Shown in pieces: positions 44,415 to 53,512 of a DNA stretch of 64,000 nt. The position numbers and the translations under genes were made by a program. Source of the DNA: Flavipsychrobacter sp. (lineage in GTDB: Bacteria; Bacteroidota; Bacteroidia; Chitinophagales; Chitinophagaceae); contig JAEUVZ010000030.1 in assembly GCA_016786665.1 (NCBI GenBank), positions 1 to 64,000 on the forward strand, in the 5' to 3' direction. Numbering within the stretch: position 1 is the first letter of the stretch; each line of letters begins with the position of its first letter. Below the pieces are notes generated by a model. It saw nothing but the letters and a program-made list of their open reading frames with translations. It was not told the DNA's origin and ran no database searches.

Positions 44415-45185
44415 ATGAAACGTGCTTTATTAACTATAGTTACACTGCTGTCGCTGGGCTTACCCGCAATCGCCCAGGACGATGATCTGTTTGGCAATAC
44501 CGGCTCTACCACGTCTCCGGAGGGCTTTTTCATTACTATGAATGCCAACTTTGACGTGCCTGCCGGCGATATGGCCGACCGCTTTGGTATCAGCTACCGT
44601 TTTGGCCCTTCGGTATTATACAAAACGAAAAGTAACTGGCTGATAGGCGTGAAATGGGATTTTATTTCAGGCGCTAACATCCGGGAGGACTCGCTGCTCA
44701 TCAACCTGGCCAAAGATGGCGGTATCCTGAATCAGCAGGGCGTTCGCACCAATGTGAACGTGTATGAACGCGGATATGTAGTAGGCGTGCAAGCGGGTAA
44801 GATGTTCCCGGTGTTTAAGAAGAACTCGGCGGGCAGCCTGTTTGCACTTACCACCCTGGGCTTTGTGCAGCATAAGATAAAAATATTTGACCGGGAGAAA
44901 TCTATATGGTCCATCCGCGACGAGTACAATAAGGGGTACGACCGTTTATCAAATGGCATCATGGTAGAGGAATTTGCCGGGTACAACTACTTTTCGAAGA
45001 AAGGATACTTCAGCTTTTATATTGGCCTGAATATATCGGCGGGCTTTACCGCCGGCCGCCGGGAGTTCCTGTATGACGTGATGCGCCCGGACGATAAGGG
45101 CCGGCTCGACATACTATACGGAGTAAGAGGAGGCATACACATACCTATCTTCAAGCGCAAATCGGAAGAGTTTTATTTTAAATAA
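44415..45185 (+). CDS. Outer membrane beta-barrel protein, unknown
   Basis: 256 residues from the ATG at 44415; earlier codons overlap the promoter. A signal peptide ends LPAIAQDD. Repeated strands (FFITMNANFDVPAGDM, SNWLIGVKWDFISG, RGYVVGVQAGKMF, GYFSFYIGLNISAGF) and a final FKRKSEEFYFK suggest an eight-to-ten strand barrel. It is followed 4 bases later by waaA, so co-transcription with an LPS gene is likely. Its function is unknown. Confidence 0.75.
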   Translation: MKRALLTIVTLLSLGLPAIAQDDDLFGNTGSTTSPEGFFITMNANFDVPAGDMADRFGISYRFGPSVLYKTKSNWLIGVKWDFISGANIREDSLLINLAKDGGILNQQGVRTNVNVYERGYVVGVQAGKMFPVFKKNSAGSLFALTTLGFVQHKIKIFDREKSIWSIRDEYNKGYDRLSNGIMVEEFAGYNYFSKKGYFSFYIGLNISAGFTAGRREFLYDVMRPDDKGRLDILYGVRGGIHIPIFKRKSEEFYFK

Positions 45186-45189
45186 CCAG

Positions 45190-46440
45190 ATGTCTGTCCT
45201 TTTATACTGGCTGGCGGTACGTGCCTATGGTTTTGCCATCCGTATCGCATCTGTCTTCAACCGGAAGGCGCAGCTCTTTGTATCGGGCAGAAAAAATCTC
45301 CTGGAGCATATACGTTATGCGCTGATGAATGAGCGCCGGCCCCGTATATGGATGCACTGTGCCTCGCTGGGGGAGTTTGAGCAGGGGAGGCCCGTACTGG
45401 AGCAGTTGCGGGCGACTTATCCCGGCCATGCATTGGTGCTGACCTTTTTTTCGCCCTCGGGCTATGAAGTGCGTAAGAACTACCCGGGTGCCGACTACAT
45501 TTTTTACCTGCCTACCGACAGCCCGCGCAGCGCGGCGCGTTTTATTTCCTTCGTTCAGCCGAAGCTGGCGATTTTCGTGAAGTACGAGTATTGGTATTTC
45601 CTGCTGCGCCAGCTGGAGGTAAAACACATACCGGCCATTCTCATTTCCGCCATCTTCCGGAAAGAGCAGCCGTTCTTCAGGTGGTATGGCGGCCTGCACC
45701 GGAAAATGCTGAACTGCTTTTCCCGGATATTTGTGCAGGACGAGGCCTCTCGTCAGCTTTTGCAAACCATAGGGGTGAACGATGCCCAGGTAGCGGGTGA
45801 TACCCGCTTCGACAGGGTGGTGGCCGCTGTACAGCAGGCTATACCGCTGCCGGTAGCGGAAGCGTTCTGTGCCGGTGGCAAGGTGCTGATAGCGGGGAGT
45901 TCCTGGCCGGAGGATGAACGCTTTCTGCGCCGGGCATGGGAAGGGATGCCCCCGGGCTGGAAATTGGTGATAGTGCCGCACGAAGTGCATGAAGCCCACA
46001 TTGCCGCGATAGAACAACTGTTTGGTAATGAAACGGTACGTTGGTCGCGCTGGAGTGACGAGAGTGAGGCCCGTGTGCTGATAGTAGATACCATAGGTGT
46101 ATTATTGCCACTGTACCGGTATGGCCAGCTGGTGTGGATAGGTGGCGGCTTTGGAAAGGGGATACACAACACCCTGGAAGCGGCTGCTTATGGCTTGCCG
46201 CTGGGCTTTGGGCCTGAGTACAGCAAATTCCGGGAGGCGAAAGAACTGATAGCCTGTGGGGCTGCGTTCAGCACCTCTGCGCCTGCCGACCTCTTGAATT
46301 GCATCAGCAACTGGGAGAAGGACACCGCTTCTTATGAACGTGCGGCCCATGCCGCGAAACATTATGTCCATTCGCAGGCAGGTGCTACGGATATGATACT
46401 GAATTACCTTTCTGAAAAGAACGAGCTGATCGTGTCGTAA
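45190..46440 (+). CDS. waaA: 3-deoxy-D-manno-octulosonic acid (Kdo) transferase
   Basis: 416 residues. It transfers Kdo from CMP-Kdo to lipid A precursor at the inner membrane. An N-terminal hydrophobic anchor (LLYWLAVRAYGFAIRIASVF) leads into a GT-B fold: WMHCASLGEFEQGRPVLE, FVKYEYWYFLLRQL, VAGDTRFDRV and, in the C-half, GGFGKGIHNTLEAAAYGLPL, the typical sugar-nucleotide binding loop. The last 37 bases overlap the convergent gene at 46404. Confidence 0.92.
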   Translation: MSVLLYWLAVRAYGFAIRIASVFNRKAQLFVSGRKNLLEHIRYALMNERRPRIWMHCASLGEFEQGRPVLEQLRATYPGHALVLTFFSPSGYEVRKNYPGADYIFYLPTDSPRSAARFISFVQPKLAIFVKYEYWYFLLRQLEVKHIPAILISAIFRKEQPFFRWYGGLHRKMLNCFSRIFVQDEASRQLLQTIGVNDAQVAGDTRFDRVVAAVQQAIPLPVAEAFCAGGKVLIAGSSWPEDERFLRRAWEGMPPGWKLVIVPHEVHEAHIAAIEQLFGNETVRWSRWSDESEARVLIVDTIGVLLPLYRYGQLVWIGGGFGKGIHNTLEAAAYGLPLGFGPEYSKFREAKELIACGAAFSTSAPADLLNCISNWEKDTASYERAAHAAKHYVHSQAGATDMILNYLSEKNELIVS

Positions 46441-47000
46441 AAGAGCTGCCCGGTATTATTCTCGTCGTTGGCATCCCCTTCGTTCACAAACAATACATGC
46501 TCATTCATCCATTCCAGCGCTTCGCTGTAGCTGTCGCATTTATTTATCGCATCCAGGGCCTTCTCGTAAGCCTCCCTGTCATTGCCGAATAATTCACTCA
46601 TGAAAAGGTACTTATCGTTGATGCCGATATTATTGCGTATGTCGTAGGTTTGGGGTGGCACGTATTGAACTACCGGCGGTGCGGGTGCCTCTACTATGGG
46701 TTCGGGCTTTGATGGTTCGGGCTGTGGTGCCGGGGCTTCGTGTATGGGTTCCGGTTCTGCAACTGCCGGTGGTGTGTTTTCGGCTACGGGTTCAGGTACC
46801 TGTGCGGGTTGGGGCGTTGCTGCCGTTCGGCCACTAGCTGGCAGCGAATGGGTAAACACTACGCGGCCTCTCCACTCCAGCAAGTCGGCATATACTACCT
46901 TTACATAGTCCAGCATCAGGTCTATATCTATCGCGGTATTCTTTTCTCCTTTAGCGGACAACTCTGATATTTTCTGTAAAAGCATTTCGATCCGTTGCAT
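46404..47000 (-). CDS. Conserved hypothetical protein with Pro/Glu-rich linker
   Basis: 198 residues. An N-terminal helix (about 1-50) is followed by a disordered Pro-Ala-Glu segment of about 75 residues (PEPVAENTPPAVAEPEPIHE and on). The C-terminal domain then has the conserved-looking stretch NNIGINDKYLFMSELFGNDR, then a short helix pair. No catalytic motif. The 3' end overlaps the convergent waaA by 37 bases. Function unknown; I have only a general impression that this C-terminal pattern recurs in Bacteroidota. Confidence 0.65.
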   Translation of the reverse strand: MQRIEMLLQKISELSAKGEKNTAIDIDLMLDYVKVVYADLLEWRGRVVFTHSLPASGRTAATPQPAQVPEPVAENTPPAVAEPEPIHEAPAPQPEPSKPEPIVEAPAPPVVQYVPPQTYDIRNNIGINDKYLFMSELFGNDREAYEKALDAINKCDSYSEALEWMNEHVLFVNEGDANDENNTGQLFYDTISSFFSER

Positions 47001-47100
47001 ATATCCCTGGTTTCAGTTTCCATAAAGATAAGGATGTGATTTTAGCTTTCCATTTATTGGCCCTTGTGTATTAAATTGTGGCGGATTTTTAACAAAGAGT

Positions 47101-47667
47101 ATGTTCATAGAGCCCAACCGGTCGCTGGTAAAAAAAGGATGGATTGAAGTAATATGTGGTTCCATGTTCTCTGGTAAAACGGAAGAACTGATACGACGGC
47201 TGAAACGTGCCCAGATAGCCAATCAGAAAGTGGAAATATTTAAACCGGCGATGGACATACGCTACGATGATACCGACATTGTATCGCACGATGCTTCCCG
47301 TATACTGTCTACACCCATTGTTAACTCGCACAACATCCTGCTGCTGGCTACGGGGGTAGACGTGGTAGGTATAGACGAGGCCCAGTTCTTTGACGCCAGT
47401 ATATCTGAAGTGGCGGAGCAACTGGCGGCACGGGGCACGCGCGTTATAGCCGCCGGGCTGGATATGGACTACCTCGGCAATCCTTTTGGCCCCATGCCCT
47501 CGCTGCTGGCGCGGGCCGATTATATCACAAAATTGCATGCTATCTGCATGGTTTGCGGAGATATCGCCACACATTCGTTCCGGAAAGTAAAGGTTAACGG
47601 GCAGGTGCTGCTGGGCGAAAAAGACCACTACGAGCCTCGTTGCAGGCATTGCTACTACAACTCTTAA
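47101..47667 (+). CDS. tdk: Thymidine kinase
   Basis: 188 residues, type II (TK1-like). P-loop GSMFSGKT at residues 20-27, DEAQFFD, and the lasso-loop region with [19 protein letters not shown] zinc site is formed by CMVCGD and the C-terminal CRHCYYN. It phosphorylates thymidine with ATP in nucleotide salvage. Length is normal. Confidence 0.94.
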   Translation: MFIEPNRSLVKKGWIEVICGSMFSGKTEELIRRLKRAQIANQKVEIFKPAMDIRYDDTDIVSHDASRILSTPIVNSHNILLLATGVDVVGIDEAQFFDASISEVAEQLAARGTRVIAAGLDMDYLGNPFGPMPSLLARADYITKLHAICMVCGDIATHSFRKVKVNGQVLLGEKDHYEPRCRHCYYNS

Positions 47668-47767
47668 CGGCGGGTATTGTTTTGTAATGTATTAAGGTGA
47701 GGAATTCATTTTCTTACAAGGTGCGTGCGGCTTTTAAGTCCGTACCCACCACAAAACCGGAACTACG

Positions 47768-48205
47768 ATGAAAAACCTGCGTATCCGTAAAAAGCAAATA
47801 TCCATGTCTCTTACCGCCCTGGAACTGGACAAATATGTGGTAGACCTAACGCTGAAGAGCCTCTTTCACAACTCGGACAAAAGTGAACTGGGCTTTGAAA
47901 GTGATATATTGGCAAAGGCGAAAGTAAAGCTCTCCAAAAAAGAGGTGGCGCGGCTCTGGAACGTGCTGGCGACATCGGTATGGGTAGCGCCCTCGGTAGG
48001 GTTTGGCCGGGCGGGTAAATTGGAGCTAACCCAGGCGGGCTATCAACTTATGTCACAGTTTGGCGGCTACCACGAGTACCTGGCATCGGTAGAGAACAGC
48101 CAGAAACCGCAAACCATAATACTGCCAATATCTGTAACCGACGACTCCGGGCCGGGCGAAGAGCAGGAGCCGGCACCCCCCGCCGCCGCCGCAAAGAAAA
48201 AATAG
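47768..48205 (+). CDS. Hypothetical protein, 145 aa
   Basis: Basic N-terminus (MKNLRIRKKQISMSLTALEL), then helices with LSKKEVARLWNVLATSVWVA and GKLELTQAGYQLMSQFGGYH, reminiscent of a winged-helix or helical bundle, and a disordered Pro/Ala/Lys tail. No family recognised and no signal. It is 100 bases after tdk and 30 before tolC. Confidence 0.55.
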   Translation: MKNLRIRKKQISMSLTALELDKYVVDLTLKSLFHNSDKSELGFESDILAKAKVKLSKKEVARLWNVLATSVWVAPSVGFGRAGKLELTQAGYQLMSQFGGYHEYLASVENSQKPQTIILPISVTDDSGPGEEQEPAPPAAAAKKK

Positions 48206-48235
48206 CGGTAACCGGATTATCCTCTATTTTTGTGT

Positions 48236-49675
48236 ATGCTTCGTCTATTATTGGTGGTTTTTGCCTGCGTGGCTGCCACCCCCGCATATACTCAGTCGTC
48301 TGATGAATGGACATTGGAGCGGAGCGTGCAGTATGCGGTGCAGAATAACCTCACCATTAAGCAAAGTGAGCTGAATGCGCGCCTGGCTAAGTTTACCTTG
48401 CAGCAGAGCCAGCTGCAACAACTTCCTAACCTGAATGGCAGTGCCAATTATGGCCGGAGCTTTGGCCGCTCGGTAAACCCGGTTACCAACCAGTTTGAAG
48501 AATCGAACTACGACTTCCTGAGCCTGGGCGCTAATGCCAATGTATTACTGTTTGGATGGTTTCAGCAGCGCAACCTTATTAAGAGTAACAAATTTGGGCT
48601 GGAAGCCTCTAAGGCCGACCTGGACCAGATGAAGAATGATATATCGCTGAATGTTGCCAATGGTTTCCTGCGCGCGGTGCTGGCGAAAGAGCAGATACGC
48701 ATCTTTGAGCGCCAGGTGGAACTATCGAAAGCGCAACTGGCGCAAACCGACGCGTTCGTGAAAGCAGGCAGGCTGCCGGAGCTGAACCTGGCCCAGTTGC
48801 AGGCCCAGGTGGCCAACGACAGCGCATCGCTGATAAACGCCATCGCGGGTTACAACTCGGCATTGATAGACATGCGCGCCCTACTGAACCTGGACTTTAC
48901 GGTTCCCTTTGACATAACCGTACCGGAGGTGAAAGTGGGCGACCAACTGGCCCTGCAAAACATGAACCCGGGTATGATATATGAAGAGGCCCGCCGGAAC
49001 TTTGGAAGCGTGAAAGGCGCCAAATATCGTGTAGACGCGGCCAGCAGCGCCTTTAAAGCCGCACAGGGCGGGCTATGGCCCAACCTGACCGTGGGCGGGC
49101 AACTGGGCAGCAACTGGGCCAGCTCTTACCGGGTAGTGGATGGATATACCGTAGGGGGCATTCAGCCCACGGGGGCTTATACAATTGACTCGGTTAACCA
49201 GGTGATTTACCAGGTGTATCAACCTTCCGTTACGCCCCGGTTCATAGACGTTCCCCTGGGAAAGCAACTGGATAATAACCTGCGCCAGACCGTAAGCCTC
49301 AACCTGAACATTCCCATCTTTAACGGTTGGCAGGCGCAGTACAACGTGCGGCAGAGCAAAATAAACTACCTGCGCCAGCAACTTAACCTGGACCAGGCCG
49401 AACTGACCCTGAAGCAGAACGTATATGTGGCCTACAACGAGGCGGTAAACGCCGTTCAGAAGTATAACGCGGCGGAGCGGGGGAATGCCGCCGCCCAACG
49501 CGCGCTGGAATTCGCCCGGCAGCGATATGAACTGGGCCTTATTAACACCGTAGAGTACCTGGTAACACAAAACACCGCTAATACTTCAGCTTCTAATTTC
49601 GCGATTGCTAAATATGAGCTGATATTTAAATTAAAGGTGATCGATTATTATCTTGGGAAGGAATTGAAACTATAA
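48236..49675 (+). CDS. TolC-family outer membrane efflux protein
   Basis: 479 residues from the ATG at 48236. Signal peptide, then the TolC repeat pattern: QYAVQNNLTIKQSELNARLA with LPNLNGSANYG, and a second half with LWPNLTVGGQLGSN and LNLNIPIFNGWQAQYNVRQS. It forms the outer membrane duct of type I or RND export. No adaptor or pump gene is next to it. TATTTTTG (48225-48232) ends 3 bases before the ATG. Confidence 0.9.
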   Translation: MLRLLLVVFACVAATPAYTQSSDEWTLERSVQYAVQNNLTIKQSELNARLAKFTLQQSQLQQLPNLNGSANYGRSFGRSVNPVTNQFEESNYDFLSLGANANVLLFGWFQQRNLIKSNKFGLEASKADLDQMKNDISLNVANGFLRAVLAKEQIRIFERQVELSKAQLAQTDAFVKAGRLPELNLAQLQAQVANDSASLINAIAGYNSALIDMRALLNLDFTVPFDITVPEVKVGDQLALQNMNPGMIYEEARRNFGSVKGAKYRVDAASSAFKAAQGGLWPNLTVGGQLGSNWASSYRVVDGYTVGGIQPTGAYTIDSVNQVIYQVYQPSVTPRFIDVPLGKQLDNNLRQTVSLNLNIPIFNGWQAQYNVRQSKINYLRQQLNLDQAELTLKQNVYVAYNEAVNAVQKYNAAERGNAAAQRALEFARQRYELGLINTVEYLVTQNTANTSASNFAIAKYELIFKLKVIDYYLGKELKL

Positions 49676-49682
49676 CAACACT

Positions 49683-50462
49683 ATGGCTGATCTTAAGGAG
49701 GTATTGCTGGAGGCTGTAAAAGAGGCGGGCGCTATCGTGCAAACGTACTTCCAGGGCCAGTTTACGATAGAGAGCAAAGATGGTATCAACAACCTGGTGA
49801 CGGAGGTAGACAAGCTTTCCGAAGACAAGATCATCACAACTATCAAGAAGTACTACCCGGACCACTCCATCATCAGCGAGGAGTCGGGCGAGGAAAAACA
49901 AGACTCTGAATACCAGTGGATAATAGACCCGATAGACGGCACGGTGAATTTCGCTCATGGGATACCGCTGTGCTGCATCAGCATAGCGCTGAAGAAGGGT
50001 AACCACCTGCTGCTGGGTACTGTGTACAACCCCATGATGAACGAGTTGTTCTTTGCCGAGCAGGGCAAAGGCGCTACGCTGAATGGCCTGCCCATATCGG
50101 TATCGAAAAAATCTGATTTCCGGAAGGCGTGCCTGGTAACCGGTTTCCCCTACAAGTGGCCCGATGAAAGGGAACACCCTATAAAGGTGTTTGAGCGCTT
50201 TGTGCTGGAAGGGCTGCCCGTTCGCCGCCTGGGCTCCGCAGCCATAGACCTTTGCTGGGTAGCGTGTGGCCGGTTTGATGGTTTTTGGGAATATAACCTC
50301 AGCTCGTGGGATGTAGCGGCCGGCTACCTGATAGTAGAAGAGGCCGGTGGGCGCATCACGAACTTTGACGGTGACGCCTACAGCGTGTTCGACAAGCAGA
50401 CCCTGGCTACCAATGGCCTGATACACGAGGAAATGCTGCGGCTAATAAAGAACCGCGACTAG
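49683..50462 (+). CDS. Inositol monophosphatase family protein
   Basis: 259 residues. Metal-binding motifs of the Mg-dependent phosphatases: ISEESGEE, IIDPIDGTVNFAHGIP and SWDVAAGYLIVEEAGG. Substrates of bacterial members include inositol-1-phosphate and other sugar phosphates (SuhB, CysQ); which applies here is unknown. It begins 7 bases after tolC, so they are probably one transcript. Confidence 0.9.
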   Translation: MADLKEVLLEAVKEAGAIVQTYFQGQFTIESKDGINNLVTEVDKLSEDKIITTIKKYYPDHSIISEESGEEKQDSEYQWIIDPIDGTVNFAHGIPLCCISIALKKGNHLLLGTVYNPMMNELFFAEQGKGATLNGLPISVSKKSDFRKACLVTGFPYKWPDEREHPIKVFERFVLEGLPVRRLGSAAIDLCWVACGRFDGFWEYNLSSWDVAAGYLIVEEAGGRITNFDGDAYSVFDKQTLATNGLIHEEMLRLIKNRD

Positions 50463-50528
50463 TATTTACCTTTTTGCTCCGCTTTTGCACATTCTTTGCG
50501 TTCTTTGCGTTTCAGAACAACAGCATCT

Positions 50529-51566
50529 ATGGAAGAACGTACGGAAATATCCTCTCTTGGCGAGTTTGGGCTAATAGACCGCCTGACCATGAACAACGAA
50601 ACGGTGAACGCCGGCACTATATTGAGCGTGGGCGACGATGCCGCGGTAATAGATACTTTTGGCAAGCAGGTGGTGGTTTCTACCGATATGCTGGTGGAAG
50701 GGGTACACTTTGACCTGATGTACACCCCCCTGAAACACCTGGGTTACAAATCGGTAGCGGTAAACCTGTCCGACATCTACGCGATGAACGCCACACCTAC
50801 CCAAATTACCATGTCGCTGGCTATCAGCAGCCGTTTTTCGGTGGAAGCCCTGGATGAGTTTTATGATGGGGTATATGCCGCCTGCGACCGCTACGGTGTA
50901 GACCTGGTGGGTGGAGATACTACCACGTCGCTCAAGGGGCTGGTCATCAGCGTGACGGCGATAGGGGAGGTAACCCCCGATACATTCGTGACCCGGAAAG
51001 ATGCCCAGAAAGGAGACCTCATCTGCGTGTCGGGCGACCTCGGCTCGGCCTACCTGGGCCTGCAGCTGCTGGACCGGGAGCGACGTATATACCTGGAGCA
51101 TCCGGGTGTGCAGCCCGACCTGGGAGACCGCGCTTACATAGTAGGCCGCCTGCTGAAGCCGGAACCTCGCGCCGACGTGATAGAATGGCTGAGAGAACAA
51201 CAGGTAACCCCCACAGCCATGATAGATGTGAGCGACGGACTGAGCTCGGAAGTAATGCACATTTGCCGGCAGAGCAACCTGGGCGCGGTGCTGTATGAGG
51301 ACAAACTGCCGATACACCAGGAAGCCCGCGAAATGGCTTATGAATTTAAACTGGACCCTACTACCTGCGCGCTGAGCGGAGGTGAAGATTACGAGCTGCT
51401 CTTCACCATAAAGCAGGAGGACTACGAGAAAATCAACACGCAGGAACTGTTCAGCGTCATCGGGTACACTACCGAAGCATCGGAGGGGCTGCACCTGGTA
51501 ACCAAGCAAGGCAACAAACACGCCCTGGTAGCGCAGGGATGGAACGCCTTTGAAGGTAAAAAATAG
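50529..51566 (+). CDS. thiL: Thiamine-monophosphate kinase
   Basis: 345 residues from the ATG at 50529. The AIR-synthase-like fold shows ILSVGDDAAVIDTFGKQVVV, STDMLVEGVHFD, VAVNLSDIYAMNATPTQ, VGGDTTTS and MIDVSDGLSSEV, all ATP- and substrate-binding segments of ThiL. It makes thiamine diphosphate from thiamine phosphate and ATP. Length is slightly above average. No other thi gene is near. Confidence 0.92.
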   Translation: MEERTEISSLGEFGLIDRLTMNNETVNAGTILSVGDDAAVIDTFGKQVVVSTDMLVEGVHFDLMYTPLKHLGYKSVAVNLSDIYAMNATPTQITMSLAISSRFSVEALDEFYDGVYAACDRYGVDLVGGDTTTSLKGLVISVTAIGEVTPDTFVTRKDAQKGDLICVSGDLGSAYLGLQLLDRERRIYLEHPGVQPDLGDRAYIVGRLLKPEPRADVIEWLREQQVTPTAMIDVSDGLSSEVMHICRQSNLGAVLYEDKLPIHQEAREMAYEFKLDPTTCALSGGEDYELLFTIKQEDYEKINTQELFSVIGYTTEASEGLHLVTKQGNKHALVAQGWNAFEGKK

Positions 51567-51624
51567 CGTGATGCTATAATTGGTGAAGAATTTTTGTATT
51601 TTACAGCATAAATCAATTGAACGC

Positions 51625-52164
51625 ATGAAGTTTTGGAAGCATACGTTTGTCGCTATGGCTGCATTTGTAGGGATAGGGTCAACCGTTTTATATACCTCCT
51701 GTGAAAAAGACGGTTGCCTGGAGCTGCGGTGCCTGAATGGCGGCGCGTGTTCCGATGGTTTTTGCCGTTGCCCCTCCGGTTATGAAGGACCTACCTGCGA
51801 AACCCGCGTGGTAGACAAATTTCCCGGCCGCTATATGGGCGAAAACCGCTGTGTACAGGACACTACCGAGTATCCTAAGTTCATAGATACGGTGGATATA
51901 TACCTGAGAGATTCGGTAACGCTGGCCGTGGTGCAGCGCAGCAACGCACAGGATACCTTCTTTGGCAAAGCAATGCCTATAGACAGCGACCTGGGTGTGG
52001 CCATCCGCACTATCGAATTCCCTGACGATTCTTCTACCGTCAACTTTGTGACTAAGGTGAGCGCGGAGCTGGATGAGGCGAAAAAGCGCCTTACCTTCTA
52101 CACCCAGCGCACCAACCTGACAACAGGTGTGAAAGTGGATTGCAAATTCCTCGGGTTTAAATAA
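51625..52164 (+). CDS. Lipoprotein with one EGF-like domain (paralogue of 19665-20180)
   Basis: 179 residues from the ATG at 51625; codons upstream of it are not signal-like. Signal sequence ending LYTSC, then an EGF-like module (CLNGGACSDGFCRCPSGYEG, then PTC) and VVDKFPGRYMGENRC. The remaining 115 residues are beta-rich and differ from the paralogue. Position of the EGF module, lipobox and junction are conserved between the two. Likely surface-facing; function unknown. Confidence 0.8.
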   Translation: MKFWKHTFVAMAAFVGIGSTVLYTSCEKDGCLELRCLNGGACSDGFCRCPSGYEGPTCETRVVDKFPGRYMGENRCVQDTTEYPKFIDTVDIYLRDSVTLAVVQRSNAQDTFFGKAMPIDSDLGVAIRTIEFPDDSSTVNFVTKVSAELDEAKKRLTFYTQRTNLTTGVKVDCKFLGFK

Positions 52165-52186
52165 AGAAACAGAACAATTTTTACAG

Positions 52187-52219
52187 GCCGTCTCCATAGC
52201 ATTTGGGGACGGCTTTTTT
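52187..52219 (+). terminator. Terminator after the EGF-like lipoprotein gene
   Basis: GCCGTCTCC and GGGGACGGC pair (one G-T) around a 10-base loop, followed by six Ts. Confidence 0.85.
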
Positions 52220-52256
52220 GCAGGCCTCTGCCGTGCCGGGCATCGCCGAAAATCAG

Positions 52257-52264
52257 TAGATTTG
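52257..52264 (+). promoter_or_regulatory. -7 element immediately before gldA
   Basis: TAGATTTG fits TAnnTTTG exactly and ends 4 bases before the ATG at 52269, so transcription would start at or very near the start codon (leaderless). Confidence 0.5.
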
Positions 52265-52268
52265 CCAC

Positions 52269-53174
52269 ATGTCTATCAAGGTATCTTCCCTTACAAAAAT
52301 ATACGGAACGCAGAAGGCGGTTGATAATATCTCCTTCGAGCTAAAGAAAGGTGAAATAGTAGGTTTCCTGGGGCCGAACGGCGCGGGGAAGTCTACAACC
52401 ATGAAGATGATAACGGGGTATATACCGCCCACCATGGGTGCCGCAGAAGTGTGTGGCTTCGATATACAGAAGTCGCCCATGGAGGTACGCAAGCGGGTGG
52501 GGTACCTGCCGGAAGCCAATCCCCTGTACTACGATATGTATGTACGCGAGTACCTGGCCTTTACCGCCAGCATTCACCGCCTGGGGAAGAATGCGAAAGT
52601 ACGTATAGAAGAGATGATAGCACTCACCGGCCTGGGTAAAGAAGCGCACAAAAAAATAGGAACCCTTTCCAAAGGGTACAAGCAGCGGGTGGGCCTGGCA
52701 CAAGCCATGCTCCACGACCCCGAAGTGCTGATACTGGATGAGCCCACATCGGGCCTGGACCCCAACCAGATAATAGAGATACGCGACCTGATACTGAAGA
52801 TAGGCCGCGAGAAGACCGTGCTGCTTTCCACCCACATAATGCAGGAAGTGCAGGCCATGTGCAGCCGGGTTATCATTATCAGCAGTGGTAAGGTAGTGGC
52901 CGATGACGCCATTGCAAACCTGAAGCAGGTAAATACGGAGGGGTCGCTGGTGGTGGGCTTTGAAAAAGAAGTAAGCGACCAACTGCTGCACCAGCTGAAA
53001 CTCGCCAGTTCCTTTAAGAAGGCCGGTGACAAGCAATACATACTGGCTACGGAAAAGCCCGAAGAACTCCGTAAAGAACTGATGCAGTGGGCACTGGCCA
53101 ACGACATCAGCATCGCCTCTATGAAAGCTGAAGAGCGGTCGCTGGAAGATGTATTCCGAACGCTGACGAACTAG
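52269..53174 (+). CDS. gldA: Gliding-motility ABC transporter ATP-binding protein GldA
   Basis: 301 residues with one ATP-binding cassette: GPNGAGKST (residues 35-43), LSKGYKQRVGLAQAML, LILDEPTSGLDPNQ and the H-loop LLSTHIMQEV. The C-terminal tail (KPEELRKELMQWALANDISI) and overall length match GldA, the ATPase that works with GldF and GldG in Bacteroidota gliding. The partners are not in the window. Related Nos/Ccm-type exporters remain possible. Confidence 0.8.
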   Translation: MSIKVSSLTKIYGTQKAVDNISFELKKGEIVGFLGPNGAGKSTTMKMITGYIPPTMGAAEVCGFDIQKSPMEVRKRVGYLPEANPLYYDMYVREYLAFTASIHRLGKNAKVRIEEMIALTGLGKEAHKKIGTLSKGYKQRVGLAQAMLHDPEVLILDEPTSGLDPNQIIEIRDLILKIGREKTVLLSTHIMQEVQAMCSRVIIISSGKVVADDAIANLKQVNTEGSLVVGFEKEVSDQLLHQLKLASSFKKAGDKQYILATEKPEELRKELMQWALANDISIASMKAEERSLEDVFRTLTN

Positions 53175-53191
53175 TAGCCAAGAAGATAGCC

Positions 53192-53503
53192 ATGCAGCTC
53201 ATTCCCGGTTTTTACTATCATTACAAGCACGTACCCGAACGTGGAGTGCATCACTACGCCTACGAGGTGCTGGGCGCAGGTAGCCATACCGAAAAGGAAC
53301 AGACATCGCCCGACAAATACGTGGCGGTATACCGGCCGCTCTACGAAAGCAGCTATGGCAATGAGATGTATGCTATACGCCCCCTGGCCATGTTCCTGGA
53401 GCAGGTAGAGGTGAACGGAGAACAGGTGCCCCGTTTCCGGAAGATAGAGGATGAATCGGTTATAGCGGAACTGGAACGCATCCGCAACCGCATGTATCCA
53501 TAA
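53192..53503 (+). CDS. DUF1653 domain protein
   Basis: 103 residues. GFYYHYKHVPERGVHHYAYE with VAVYRPLYESSYGNEMYAIRPLAMFLE fits DUF1653, a small beta-rich fold of unknown function, often written GxYxHYKG...YxVxxxAxHTET...VVYRxLY...WVRPxxMFxE. It starts 17 bases after gldA on the same strand and is probably co-transcribed. Confidence 0.8.
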   Translation: MQLIPGFYYHYKHVPERGVHHYAYEVLGAGSHTEKEQTSPDKYVAVYRPLYESSYGNEMYAIRPLAMFLEQVEVNGEQVPRFRKIEDESVIAELERIRNRMYP

Positions 53504-53512
53504 AGAGTAGCG

